DNA of 33,881 nt from NCBI GenBank assembly GCA_964584495.1, contig CAZPAH010000016.1, forward strand, positions 1 through 33,881, given 5' to 3'. The notes beneath the pieces are model-generated. The model did not search any database, was not told where the DNA came from, and saw nothing but the letters and a program-made list of their open reading frames with translations. This document shows positions 1-8,722 of this stretch, in pieces (the first letter of the stretch is position 1; each line of letters opens with the position of its first letter). The position numbers and the translations under genes are program-made. Origin of the DNA: CAZPAH01 sp964584495 (GTDB taxonomy: Bacteria; Krumholzibacteriota; Krumholzibacteriia; Krumholzibacteriales; Krumholzibacteriaceae).

Positions 1-1
1 G

Positions 2-208
2 CCCTCGATAGGATTCGTGAACCTCGAGGGCAAGTACGACGTCGAGAGGGTCGGGGTCGCCCCCGACATCGAGATCGACAACCGTCCCGACCTGGTCGTC
101 GCCGGACATGATCCCCAGCTCGAGAAGGCGGTGGAATACCTTATGGAGAAGATCAAGGAGGATCCGCCGAAACTTCCAAAGATCGAGAGGGATCCGGAGA
201 AGAACTAA
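2..208 (+). CDS. Tricorn-like S41 protease, C-terminal fragment
   Basis: This reading frame is open from the left edge and ends at TAA 206-208; only about 68 C-terminal residues are present. The segment contains VGVAPDIEIDN, then AGHDPQLEKAVEYL and a basic, proline-rich tail starting DPPKLPK. This matches the end of tricorn-type (S41B) serine proteases, where the GV.PDIEV segment closes the catalytic C2 domain and DPQLEKA begins the last helix. Such enzymes degrade peptides released by other proteases. The catalytic Ser/His lie outside the window, so activity cannot be judged. The GTG at 17 is an internal Val codon, not the start. A strong terminator follows about 60 bases after the stop, so this is the last gene of its transcript. 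The family call rests on recognition of the C-terminal signature only. Confidence 0.75.
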   Translation, partial: PSIGFVNLEGKYDVERVGVAPDIEIDNRPDLVVAGHDPQLEKAVEYLMEKIKEDPPKLPKIERDPEKN

Positions 209-270
209 TCAGCAGGATCGAATTCGCTGAAGCGGGTTTCGGCATGAGCAGCATCGGATGCCCGCGGTTA

Positions 271-299
271 AAGCCCCTCCCTTGTGGAGGGGCTTTTTC
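271..299 (+). terminator. Rho-independent terminator
   Basis: A perfect 10-bp stem (271-280 with 286-295, AAGCCCCTCC/GGAGGGGCTT) closes a 5-nt loop and is followed by a T-rich run. It terminates the tricorn-like gene. The other strand reads the same hairpin but with only three T after it, so it may also weakly stop the symporter transcript arriving from the right. The 186 bases between the two genes hold nothing else I can support. Confidence 0.9.
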
Positions 300-394
300 T
301 TCAAGCATACCCGCTATCCGGAGCATCAATGATTCAAACGATATCCACGATCCTCCCATCGAAGCGGCGGCGGAAACGGGCGGATGCGAAACGG

Positions 395-1849
395 TCAGGC
401 CGGGCCGCCCCCGTCCCCCCATATCCTCTCGATATGGCCCGCGGGGGGAATCCATTTTCTCGCGGCGCTGAATATCAATATCACTATCAGGCCGACCGCC
501 GTGCCGGCTATGAATCCGTGCACTCCGAAAGGCTTTCCCGCCCATGTCCATAAAATAGCGGTCAATGATCCGCTTATCATCGATGCCAGCGCCCCCGCCC
601 TGCTGGCACCCTTCCAGTACAGCCCGAACAGCAGCGGCCAGAGATTCGTCGAGGCGATCACGGCCCAGGCGAACCCTGTAAGGACCAGTATCAACGCCGG
701 GGGCTTGAGGGCTATCGCCAGGGAGATCAATCCGACCAGCGCGCTGACGATCCTGTTCGCCCTCACCTCGGCCGGCCCCGTCATCTTCCTTCCCATGCCG
801 TTGATGTAGACATCCCTTACGAGCGAGCTCGAGACGATGATCAGTACCCCCGCGAACGTGGACATCCCGGCGGCGACAACGCCCGCAAGAAGCACGGCCG
901 CCCCCCAGGGGGAGAGGACCGCTTTCGAAAGGGACGGAACGGCCAGGTCGGGACTCTCCAGCGCGGGGAAGAGTATCCTGGCGAACGCGCCGTTCATGTA
1001 GGGAAGAACGGCGATGGCCGCTCCTACCGTTACGATAACCGTTCCAAGCCGGAACGTCTTAGTGTCCCTGATGGAATAGAAACGGATTATAAGCTGGGGC
1101 ATTCCCCAGACTCCCAGGCTGACAACTAGGCAGAAGCTTATAAGCCCGGCCCAACCCCACACGCCGGGGGTCTCGATATATCCGGGGCCGATCTGAGAGA
1201 GCTTACGCATCCCCTCGCTAAGGCCACCGACAGCCCCGAACGTCCTGAAGGTGAGAAGCAGCAGGCTGAAGATCATAACCCAGGCCTGCAGAAACCCGGT
1301 CCAGACCACCGCCTGGTAACCGCCTATCACAACGTAGAAGATGATGACGAGACCCGATATAAGCACTCCCCCCCAGTACGGCATATCCATCAGAACCTGG
1401 AAGGAGTTGGCCATGCCCTTGACAACGCTGACATTGTAGATAATTAGGAAGAGAAATACTATCGAGGCGGAGAAGACGCCGGCCGCCGGGGAATCGTACC
1501 TCTTGGCGAAGAAACCGGATATCGTGTTGACGCCCATTCTTTCCGTGAACTGCCTCACCCTCCTTCCCAGCACGATCCAGCACAGCGTGCACCCTACTAG
1601 AACGTTTATAGCCCCTATCCATACGGTCGCCATTCCGAACCTGTAACCGAAACCTCCCCCACCGATGATCAGGACCGAGCTGAAGTAGACGGCTATGAAA
1701 GAGAGTGCCGTCACCCATGGACCGATCTGCCGGTTGCCGAGGATGAAACCCTCCGCCGTCCCCGAGCGCCTCGCGCTCCAGATACCTATCCCGACCAGGA
1801 CTCCGACATAAAGAACGAGCACTATTATGCACGCGTTGATCAGGCTCAC
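395..1849 (-). CDS. Sodium:solute symporter (SSS family)
   Basis: A 484-aa polytopic inner-membrane protein of usual SSS length, with about 13 predicted hydrophobic segments. The start begins SLINACIIVLVLYVGVLVG. Family hallmarks are visible: the GYRFGMATVWIG region after TM2, GGYQAVVWTGFLQAW in the middle, and GVWGMPQLIIRFYSIRD before the second half. It would import a small anionic or neutral solute with Na+; the substrate cannot be read from sequence. The start is GTG (1847-1849), preceded by AAAGGGGAAAC as ribosome site. It lies 21 bases behind a 39-aa membrane microprotein and downstream of an outer-membrane porin on the same strand. The arrangement suggests a cross-envelope uptake route for one substrate, possibly a uronate or other sugar acid given the porin type (inference). 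Confidence 0.88.
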   Translation of the reverse strand: MSLINACIIVLVLYVGVLVGIGIWSARRSGTAEGFILGNRQIGPWVTALSFIAVYFSSVLIIGGGGFGYRFGMATVWIGAINVLVGCTLCWIVLGRRVRQFTERMGVNTISGFFAKRYDSPAAGVFSASIVFLFLIIYNVSVVKGMANSFQVLMDMPYWGGVLISGLVIIFYVVIGGYQAVVWTGFLQAWVMIFSLLLLTFRTFGAVGGLSEGMRKLSQIGPGYIETPGVWGWAGLISFCLVVSLGVWGMPQLIIRFYSIRDTKTFRLGTVIVTVGAAIAVLPYMNGAFARILFPALESPDLAVPSLSKAVLSPWGAAVLLAGVVAAGMSTFAGVLIIVSSSLVRDVYINGMGRKMTGPAEVRANRIVSALVGLISLAIALKPPALILVLTGFAWAVIASTNLWPLLFGLYWKGASRAGALASMISGSLTAILWTWAGKPFGVHGFIAGTAVGLIVILIFSAARKWIPPAGHIERIWGDGGGPA

Positions 1850-1870
1850 GTTTCCCCTTTCACGGAAAGG

Positions 1871-1990
1871 TCAATTTCTTGTTTTCTCTTTTTTAATATC
1901 GATAACCGCCCACAGGATCGCCCCGGCGATACTACCAAGTATCACCAGGAAGGCCGAGAACGTGGCCTGCGGCATATTGTACGGTCCCAT
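1871..1990 (-). CDS. Small single-TM protein preceding the symporter
   Basis: A 39-aa ORF starting at ATG 1988-1990 and ending at TGA 1871-1873. It has a very good ribosome-binding site (GGAAGGTGAT two bases upstream of ATG). A short polar N-terminus with two Met leads into one hydrophobic helix (about residues 11-30, FSAFLVILGSIAGAILWAVI), followed by a charged tail, DIKKEKTRN. The positive tail suggests N-out/C-in topology. It sits 39 bases after the porin stop and 21 bases before the symporter GTG, so the three are probably co-transcribed. Tiny membrane ORFs next to SSS symporters are known (symporter small accessory proteins, YhdT next to PanF), and an accessory role is the likely reading. 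I do not recognise this exact sequence family. Confidence 0.72.
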   Translation of the reverse strand: MGPYNMPQATFSAFLVILGSIAGAILWAVIDIKKEKTRN

Positions 1991-2029
1991 ATATCACCTT
2001 CCTGTTAAAGCTCCCCGCCCGGTGCTCGA

Positions 2030-3382
2030 TCAATAGCTGAAAAAGATTTCCCACCGCAGAAAATCCGCCGCATCGGCTCCGTCATTGTAGAAATCGCCGG
2101 GCTCGAAATGCTCCCAGAGCAGATGCCCAGAGAGATACCTGTTGATCTTCCAGTTCAGCCTTATGGCCGAAAGGATCCCCCTGTCCGATCCGGATCCGAA
2201 GATCGGATTGATCAACGCGCTCGGAGGGTCTTCGTCGGCACCGAGGAAAAAGAGGGACGCATTGAAGGAAACCCTCTCAATCGGGCTCGCCGAAAACTTG
2301 ATGTATGGAGAGAAGATATTGCTCCAGTATGCGACCCCGCCTTCATTGACAAGCGTGTAGATGTACAGCTCGGTCCATTTCGGCCACCGGCCGTAAAGCG
2401 GATCCCACCCTCCGTAATTACCTGTCCCGTCCGCATCGTTCCCCGAGAGAAAGAGGAACCCCGCCGTAACCGACGGCTTTCCCCGAAGGGGCGGGGCATA
2501 TCTTCCGTAGAGGTATCCCCCGGCCGCCGAAATGTCGCGCTGCCCGTAATCGCCGAACTGAAGCGCCCCCTCACCGGTGAAAGAGAGCCCTTCGGCGACC
2601 TCCGCGACAACCCGCGTTCCGACCGTATGCACCCTGCGATCGGGAAAGAGCCCGTCGGGATCATCCCCTCTCTTGAACATATAGTATGCTTCGATCTTTT
2701 TCCCGTTGAGAGAGGTGTCCGTGTAATACAGGCCCGCCCCCTTTTCGTTTAACTCAATCAGCGGCTGCCTCTGGCAGTTGACGGTCGGAAGATACCTGTC
2801 GAACCAGGGATCCGAGAGGTAATGAAGCTCGAGAGATCTTCTCTCTCCCGCCACCTTCACCCTTACAGCATTGAAATATCTCGTTCTGGAACCGTCGAGC
2901 GGACCGCCGTCCATGAAGACGAAACCCTCGCCGTAGGGGATATCCTGACGTCCCGCTGTTACGCTTACCGGCGTGCCGCCGATATTCTCGGCCGACAGGT
3001 ATAGATTCTCGAAAATGAACTCGTTTATCTCGAAATCCTTGTCCTCGAGACCGTTGCTCGACTTGAACCATCGCCTGTTCTCGTTGCAGGCCATCGCGTG
3101 GAGCTTCCAGCCGTCGAACGGCTCGTAGGTGCACCAGAGCTGCGAGCGGATTCGAATATAGTTTCTGTCATCGGCCGAATCGTTATCGAGATCTATGCCG
3201 TTACGAAGGTACTCCTGCCTGACCCTCTCCCTGTATCCCCACTTGAATACGCCGTCTTCACTCCGGAAGGCCGGCGTTGCCGCTTCGACGCCCCGTGGCA
3301 CCGCCGCCGCAGCGGCCGCCAGATAAATAAAAAAGAAAAAGGGGATTAACGGCCTGCCGCCGACCACCGATCTCCAACTCAT
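2030..3382 (-). CDS. Alginate-export-type outer-membrane porin
   Basis: A 450-aa protein with an N-terminal signal sequence (hydrophobic run IPFFFFIYLAAAAAA, probable cleavage near residue 35). The body alternates polar and aromatic residues as in beta-barrel strands. The pattern is that of the alginate-export (AlgE-like) porin family: YRERVRQEYLRN near the start, then GRQDIPYGEGFVFMDG, and an aromatic C-terminus, RWEIFFSY, as needed for outer-membrane insertion. Members pass anionic sugars or related solutes across the outer membrane. Start is ATG 3380-3382 with GGGAG upstream. The gene heads the minus-strand group with the microprotein and the SSS symporter, giving an outer-membrane plus inner-membrane pair. 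The substrate is not determinable; alginate itself is only one possibility. Confidence 0.75.
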   Translation of the reverse strand: MSWRSVVGGRPLIPFFFFIYLAAAAAAVPRGVEAATPAFRSEDGVFKWGYRERVRQEYLRNGIDLDNDSADDRNYIRIRSQLWCTYEPFDGWKLHAMACNENRRWFKSSNGLEDKDFEINEFIFENLYLSAENIGGTPVSVTAGRQDIPYGEGFVFMDGGPLDGSRTRYFNAVRVKVAGERRSLELHYLSDPWFDRYLPTVNCQRQPLIELNEKGAGLYYTDTSLNGKKIEAYYMFKRGDDPDGLFPDRRVHTVGTRVVAEVAEGLSFTGEGALQFGDYGQRDISAAGGYLYGRYAPPLRGKPSVTAGFLFLSGNDADGTGNYGGWDPLYGRWPKWTELYIYTLVNEGGVAYWSNIFSPYIKFSASPIERVSFNASLFFLGADEDPPSALINPIFGSGSDRGILSAIRLNWKINRYLSGHLLWEHFEPGDFYNDGADAADFLRWEIFFSY

Positions 3383-3508
3383 GCTTCTCCCTTCTCAAAA
3401 AACGATCGTCAGAATAATCCCCGATTTCTCCCGACCGGTCAAGCGAAAGGACCTTCAACATATGCGGCAGCCGGCCGGACAGGCCGGAAGCGGCTGGCGC
3501 CACCTTCC

Positions 3509-3538
3509 TTGACAGAACTGCTAACAATATATTATAAT
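3509..3538 (+). promoter_or_regulatory. Sigma-70-type promoter of the protease pair
   Basis: A perfect -35 TTGACA (3509-3514) and a perfect -10 TATAAT (3533-3538) are separated by 18 bases. Transcription would begin near 3545, giving a leader of roughly 87 bases before the S8 protease GTG. Nothing equally good points leftwards towards the porin. This is one of the strongest promoters visible in the window. Confidence 0.8.
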
Positions 3539-3553
3539 TATAAATAGCGGCCT

Positions 3554-3571
3554 GAAGAGCTCCCGCTCTTC
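3554..3571 (+). other. Hairpin in the S8 protease leader
   Basis: GAAGAGC (3554-3560) pairs with GCTCTTC (3565-3571) across a TCCC loop, about ten bases after the predicted transcription start. There is no T-run, so it is not an intrinsic terminator. A 5'-end mRNA-stabilising hairpin or a protein-binding palindrome are both possible. Confidence 0.45.
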
Positions 3572-3631
3572 ATTCACGTTCGGTAGATACATGTCGCCGT
3601 AATACGGTTCCAGATCCGAAAGGAGCTCGAA

Positions 3632-6088
3632 GTGCGATACTATAACATTCTTGTCACAATCATAATAGTTCTGTGCATACCGCTCGGCGGCGCCGACGCG
3701 AAAGCCGGCAAAAAGGATTCCGCCCTGAGATTTCTGATGGAGAGAAGGGAATCTCTCTCAAAGCATCCCTCCCCCTCCCATGGACTTCCCGCCGAAGCGG
3801 GGTCTGAAAAAGCAGTGGTAACGGTTAAGTTCGACCATATCCTCTCGGCCTCCGAGATCGCCTCGTATGAAAGCGACGGCTACTCCTTTTACAGCGTCGG
3901 AGGCGGGATCGCGCGGACCGGCGCGATATACCCGGTGAGGATACCCTGGGAGATGATCGACCGGGCGGACTCGATAGAGGAGATTCTGCGGATCGAAAGC
4001 GGCTGGAAGCCGGCCGTCTTCCCCCTCCTGGACGTGAGCTCCCATGAGATCGAGGCCGACTCGGTATGGAAATACAACGATCCGCTGGGATTTCCGCTTA
4101 CGGGCGGAGGTATGAGGATCGCCGATTTCGACACCGGTATCGACGTCTTTCACCCCTCGTTCTTCTACGCCGACGGGGATACGTTCGACTGGCTAGATGA
4201 CAACGACAACGGCGTGTTCGATTCCGGCTACGACGCGGTAGACCGAAACGGAAACGGCTACTTCGACCTCGGGGAGATGCTCCGTTTCTACGACGGCTGG
4301 GTATACGATCCGGCCATGCGATGGGGCGGGGGATATCCCAGCAACAACGACGGCGTCTACCAGACCTGGTGGGACTGGCTCTATGCCGACGAAAACCTTA
4401 ACGGCACCAGGGAATACGGCCCCACATACGGCTATACGGACTCCGATCCGGCGTTCGGGGAACCGCTCTATATAACCCTAGACGCGAACGGCAACGGAGC
4501 CCTCGATGTGGGGGAAAAGCTCGTCGCCCTCGGCACGTCGAAGGTTTTCGCTACGATGAACGAGGATGAGATAGAGCGCGTCAGGGGAACCGACATCATA
4601 CTGACCGATCACGATACTAACGGGCACGGCACATCGGTCAGCGGCATCCTGGCGGGAGGAACGGTAGGCCATCATATATTCACCGGGATAGCCCCCGGCG
4701 CCGAGATCCTGGCCGGAGCCTATTTCTCCGGCAACCCGATATCGCTGTTGATTCCATGGGCCCGCTCCCGCGGGGCCGATGCGATGCTGTACGAATTCGG
4801 CGGGTTCGTGTGGGACTTTCTCGACGGCTCGTCGCTGGAAGAGGAGCTGATAACGATCGAGAACTCGACGACGATCCAGGTCACTCCATCGGGCAACCTG
4901 GGAAGGGGCAGAAAGCACGCGATCGCGACCGTGCCCGCCCTGGACGCCGTCACACTGCGGATATACGTGCCTTCCTACGGCGGCAGCGACATCCTGTACA
5001 TGTTCGGCTCGACACTCTGGCGGACCGATATCTCCGATCTTACCTTCAGGCTGAAAAGCCCGGCGGGCGGCCAGATCGTTCTCGACGGGGCTACATGGTC
5101 GGTCGACAATTACTACGTCTGGTACGATTTCGATACGAGCCCGAGGGGCACGTGCAAGCTCGATCTCTACGTCGACTGCGACGCCAACCCCGACATCCTG
5201 GGAACCTGGGAGCTTGAAGTGGAGAACGGCACCGCTTCGCCGGTCGAGGTCATCAGCAATATCGCCGACCATCTCTCCTCGTGGGCCGGCGGCGCAGAAT
5301 TCACCAACTACTATACCGACGAGAGGAACGTCACCTTCCCGGCGACGGCCGACGGCGCCTTCGTGAACGGATCGTACTCGACACGCGGGTATGAAGGGTA
5401 CGGGGGCGTGGGGGGCGGATCGATAGCGGTAGGCGAGATCAGCGCCTTCAGCGGGCGCGGCGCCAGGATAGACGGGCTTCATCTTCTCGATATATGCTCG
5501 CCCGGCAACTACGATGTATGGTCGTGCCGCTCTCATTCCGACGGCGCAGGATATCCCGTAGGCTCGTACCGCCAGTTCAGCGGTACCAGCGCGGCCGGAC
5601 CCCACGTGGCTGCGGCCGCCGTTCTAGTGCAGCAGGCCTTCCCCCTGGCGACGATGGAGGATGTGGCCCACCTTCTCACCTCTCATGCGCTCGCCGACTC
5701 CTTCACCGGACCGGTCTACAACGACACATGGGGATACGGCAAGCTCAGGCTGCTCGGCGCCGTGGGTTTCGCCACCGCCGTCGAGGATATGGCCGGGGGA
5801 CTTCTGCCCCCGAGTCTGCTGCTCGACCAGAACTACCCCAACCCCTTCAATCCCTCTACATCGATACCGTTCTACCTGCCGGCGAGCGGCCGCGCCAGGG
5901 TTGCAATATACGACGTGAAGGGCCGGCTTGTGAGCGTTGTCCGGGACAGGTTCCTCGAGAAAGGTCCCCACAGCGTCAGATGGGACGGCACCGATTCGAA
6001 GGGAAGAACCGTAGCCTCCGGCCTGTACTTCTGCGTACTCACCCAGAACGGCGGGAGACAGACGAGGAAAATGATCCTCATGCGCTGA
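3632..6088 (+). CDS. Secreted S8 (subtilisin-like) protease with EF-hand insert and C-terminal sorting domain
   Basis: An 818-aa secreted serine endoprotease. Residues 1-24 form a signal peptide and about 25-150 a propeptide-like region. The catalytic triad is visible: Asp167 in ADFDTGI, His332 in NGHGTSVSGILAGG and Ser653 in SGTSAAGPHVAAAA, with the oxyanion-Asn motif SGNLG between His and Ser. The Asp-His distance is about 165 residues, far longer than usual. The insert carries EF-hand-like calcium loops (D189-Y200, D204-E215, D284-E295, partial near D253). Residues about 480-620 resemble a P-domain-like beta region. The last 85 residues are a Por/T9SS type A (FlgD-Ig-like) sorting domain starting QNYPNPFNP and ending KMILMR. 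The GTG start is favoured by AGGAG 7 bases upstream. It is followed 84 bases later by another protease with the same kind of tail. Confidence 0.9.
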   Translation: MRYYNILVTIIIVLCIPLGGADAKAGKKDSALRFLMERRESLSKHPSPSHGLPAEAGSEKAVVTVKFDHILSASEIASYESDGYSFYSVGGGIARTGAIYPVRIPWEMIDRADSIEEILRIESGWKPAVFPLLDVSSHEIEADSVWKYNDPLGFPLTGGGMRIADFDTGIDVFHPSFFYADGDTFDWLDDNDNGVFDSGYDAVDRNGNGYFDLGEMLRFYDGWVYDPAMRWGGGYPSNNDGVYQTWWDWLYADENLNGTREYGPTYGYTDSDPAFGEPLYITLDANGNGALDVGEKLVALGTSKVFATMNEDEIERVRGTDIILTDHDTNGHGTSVSGILAGGTVGHHIFTGIAPGAEILAGAYFSGNPISLLIPWARSRGADAMLYEFGGFVWDFLDGSSLEEELITIENSTTIQVTPSGNLGRGRKHAIATVPALDAVTLRIYVPSYGGSDILYMFGSTLWRTDISDLTFRLKSPAGGQIVLDGATWSVDNYYVWYDFDTSPRGTCKLDLYVDCDANPDILGTWELEVENGTASPVEVISNIADHLSSWAGGAEFTNYYTDERNVTFPATADGAFVNGSYSTRGYEGYGGVGGGSIAVGEISAFSGRGARIDGLHLLDICSPGNYDVWSCRSHSDGAGYPVGSYRQFSGTSAAGPHVAAAAVLVQQAFPLATMEDVAHLLTSHALADSFTGPVYNDTWGYGKLRLLGAVGFATAVEDMAGGLLPPSLLLDQNYPNPFNPSTSIPFYLPASGRARVAIYDVKGRLVSVVRDRFLEKGPHSVRWDGTDSKGRTVASGLYFCVLTQNGGRQTRKMILMR

Positions 6089-6113
6089 CGGCGCGGCGAT
6101 ATCTTGCGCCGTC
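6087..6113 (+). other. Hairpin at the end of the S8 protease gene
   Basis: GACGGCGC (6087-6094, overlapping the stop codon) pairs perfectly with GCGCCGTC (6106-6113) around an 11-base loop. No T-run follows, so read-through into the C25 protease gene is likely. It could mark an mRNA 3' end or an attenuation point between the two protease genes. Confidence 0.35.
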
Positions 6114-6172
6114 CGTAGACTGGCCGGCCGGCTCTTCCTTGCCGGGGCCGCGCGCTCGACGGGAGGATTTTC

Positions 6173-8554
6173 TTGAAGGGAACAACCATTCTAATGTTTT
6201 CAAGACGGTTTGCCGCCGCCGTTTCGTTTCTGCTGCTGTACGCATGTCCCCTGCACGGGTCCAGGATCACTGTTACCTACACCTTCGACCGGCCGGTCGT
6301 AGAAAGAACCAGGGCGGAATATTCGCGCATGATCTTCCCCGGCACGATACAGGCGGGAGCCACGGGCAGCCCCAGCTTTCCTTTCCGCAGGGCCGTTATC
6401 CTTCTCCCTCCGGGCGAGTCGGTACGAGATGTGAAGATAGAGCGCAGGGGCTGGAAAACCATCGACGGGAAGGTGATCCTCCATCCGCGCCAGAACCCGG
6501 TCCCCGTATCCGGAGAAGAACCGGCCGACCGTAAACTTCTTGTAGACAGGGCGGCCTACTCATCCGCCGGATGGATACATCCCCCCGTGTCGAGGTTCAA
6601 GACCCGCTACCTCTGCGGGCATTCCATCGCCACGGGAAGCTTCAGCCCGGCGGCGTTCAACCCGTCGGCAGGCGAAGCAGGTTTCTTCGGGGAGATCGAG
6701 ATAACGGTTGAGACCGTTTTCGACGGCAACTCGATGTCGGCCCTTTCCCTGTTGAGAACGGATGAGACGGCTAACAGCCGGATCGAAGGCCTGATAGACA
6801 ATCGTGAAGACATCCCCGGATATGCCGCCCGGACGGACAACTCCATCTCGCCGGCCGGCAAGATTCCACTTTCTCCCGCTCAGGCGGACCGCTACGAGTA
6901 CCTCTTGATTACGAGGGATTCCTTCAAGGAGGATTTCGAGCCCCTGAGCGAGTTCTACACCCGCAGGGGCGTCAGGACGAAGATTCTGACGGTGGAAGAG
7001 ATAGAATCGGAATTCGGCGGAACCGATACGCCGGAAAAGATACGAAACGCGATCATCTTCGAATATGTCGAAAACGGGATATCCTTCGTCCTGCTGGGCG
7101 GGGACGGTGACGGAACTCCGGGCGACGAGATGATCGTCCCCTACAGGGGCCTTTTCGGCAGGGTGGAATCTTCGTCGATCTATGAAGACGAATCGATACC
7201 GGCCGATCTCTACTACGCCGCCCTCGACGGGAGCTGGAACGGCGATGGAGACCAGTACTGGGGGGAACCGGGGGAGGAGGATCTTTTCTCCGAGGTCTCG
7301 GTGGGCAGGGCTTGCGTCGATTCGCCAGAGGAGATAGAGGCTTTTATCAAAAAGACGATCGGCTACCAGGAGTCCCCCGTCGTTTGCGATGTTCGCAGCG
7401 CCCTTCTCCTCGGAGAACGCCTATATACGGATCCGCTCACCTACGGCGGAGACGAGATGGACCAGCTGATCGGCGTGTGCACCGACCACGGATTCTCCAC
7501 AACCGGCCTTCCACCCGGATTCGCCCTGACGAAATTATACGACAGAGACCTGGGCGCCTGGCCCAAGACCGATGTCATGGATGCGGTAAACGCCGGCGTC
7601 AACTGGATCGTTCACGCCGGTCATGCGAATATAGGAACCTCTATGCGGCTTACGAGGCCCGACATCACGGACGTCAATTTCTGCTACTCGGCCTCTTTCG
7701 ATTTCGACGACTGTATCGCCGAGGATATACTTGCGATCGATCACTTCGCCTGCGCATTTATCGGCAACTCGCGTTTCGGTTGGTTCACGGAGGGAACGAC
7801 TAACGGTCCCTCGCACCATTTCCAGAGAGAGTTCTACGACGCCGTCTTCACCGAGGGGATTACGGAGATCGGCCGGGCTAACCAGCGGTCGAAGGACGAG
7901 ACGGTTCCTTTCGTCGATCTTCCCGAAGAATATGAGCCCGGAGCCTTGAGGTGGTGTTTTTACTGCTTGAACCTTCTCGGCGATCCGGCCCTCGACGGAT
8001 GGACCGATACTCCCTCTATGATGGAGGTCGGCCACAGCCCCACAATCGGCCGCCTCGACACCGTCTTCGCCGTCGAGACCGACGCGGCAGGTACGGCCGC
8101 GTGCCTTTTCTGGGAGGGCGTCTGCTACGCGAGGACCCTTTCGCTCGAGGACGGCCGGATCGTGCTTGCGCTCGACGGCCCTCTCCCTGACGGGATCGAT
8201 TCGCTCGAGCTGAACCTCACCGCCCACGGATATTACGGCTACAGGGATACGATACAGGTGGTCGAAACTTCCGGAAACGATACCCCGGCCGCATCGACAG
8301 TCCTCTACCAGAACGCGCCGAATCCGTTCAATCCCTACACGGAAATAAGATTCTCGCTCGAAAACGAGGGACGCGCGGATCTCAGGGTCTACGATGTTTC
8401 GGGCAGAGAGGTGGCGGTACTCGTCAACAGGTCCCTGCCGGCGGGACCGCATTCGATCAAATGGTCCCCTTCAAACCTTTCAAGCGGCGTCTATTTCTAC
8501 GTGCTGAGGGCCGGATCGTCGACGATCGGCCGGAAGGCCGTACTTCTCCGATGA
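6173..8554 (+). CDS. Gingipain-like C25 cysteine protease with C-terminal sorting domain
   Basis: A 793-aa secreted protein of the C25/gingipain class. An N-terminal hydrophobic signal (FAAAVSFLLLYACPL) is followed by a propeptide-like region to about residue 230. The catalytic domain opens with YEYLLITRDSFKEDFEPL and contains ISFVLLGGDGDGTP and PADLYYAALDGSWNGDGD. The catalytic dyad is probably His484 (HAGHANIG) and Cys504 (FCYSASFDFDDCIAE), which fits the family patterns GH[GA] and C-x4-FD-x2-DC. The His-Cys spacing is only 20 residues, shorter than the roughly 33 I recall for gingipains. The tail, from QNAPNPFNP to RKAVLLR, is a type A sorting domain. Start is TTG 6173, chosen for GGGAGG six bases upstream; ATG 6194 is the alternative. 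It probably shares the promoter at 3509 with the S8 protease. Confidence 0.85.
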   Translation: MKGTTILMFSRRFAAAVSFLLLYACPLHGSRITVTYTFDRPVVERTRAEYSRMIFPGTIQAGATGSPSFPFRRAVILLPPGESVRDVKIERRGWKTIDGKVILHPRQNPVPVSGEEPADRKLLVDRAAYSSAGWIHPPVSRFKTRYLCGHSIATGSFSPAAFNPSAGEAGFFGEIEITVETVFDGNSMSALSLLRTDETANSRIEGLIDNREDIPGYAARTDNSISPAGKIPLSPAQADRYEYLLITRDSFKEDFEPLSEFYTRRGVRTKILTVEEIESEFGGTDTPEKIRNAIIFEYVENGISFVLLGGDGDGTPGDEMIVPYRGLFGRVESSSIYEDESIPADLYYAALDGSWNGDGDQYWGEPGEEDLFSEVSVGRACVDSPEEIEAFIKKTIGYQESPVVCDVRSALLLGERLYTDPLTYGGDEMDQLIGVCTDHGFSTTGLPPGFALTKLYDRDLGAWPKTDVMDAVNAGVNWIVHAGHANIGTSMRLTRPDITDVNFCYSASFDFDDCIAEDILAIDHFACAFIGNSRFGWFTEGTTNGPSHHFQREFYDAVFTEGITEIGRANQRSKDETVPFVDLPEEYEPGALRWCFYCLNLLGDPALDGWTDTPSMMEVGHSPTIGRLDTVFAVETDAAGTAACLFWEGVCYARTLSLEDGRIVLALDGPLPDGIDSLELNLTAHGYYGYRDTIQVVETSGNDTPAASTVLYQNAPNPFNPYTEIRFSLENEGRADLRVYDVSGREVAVLVNRSLPAGPHSIKWSPSNLSSGVYFYVLRAGSSTIGRKAVLLR

Positions 8555-8722
8555 TCATCCGGGCGAAAACGCACCTAAAAAATGATAGACTTCGATCGAT
8601 ACCTCCGCTAATACTCAGGCATCGGAGATTGCGCGGGAAATGCGGAATGTGCCGGGCGTACCGGCCCGGCCGGATCGATGGATGAAGATGGATATTCAAG
8701 AGCAAGCGCGGAGGCGAAACAA

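Noticed and set aside
4478..5605. 375-aa open frame on the minus strand inside the S8 protease gene
   Set aside because: No ribosome site or family motif; explained by high-GC third positions of the real gene.
7535..8452. 305-aa open frame opposite the C25 protease
   Set aside because: Antisense shadow; no motif, and it lies across the sorting domain of the real gene.
8617..8632. Sigma-54-like AGGCAT...TTGC upstream of glutamine synthetase
   Set aside because: GG and GC are 11 bases apart instead of 10, and the first T is missing; this spacing is generally inactive.
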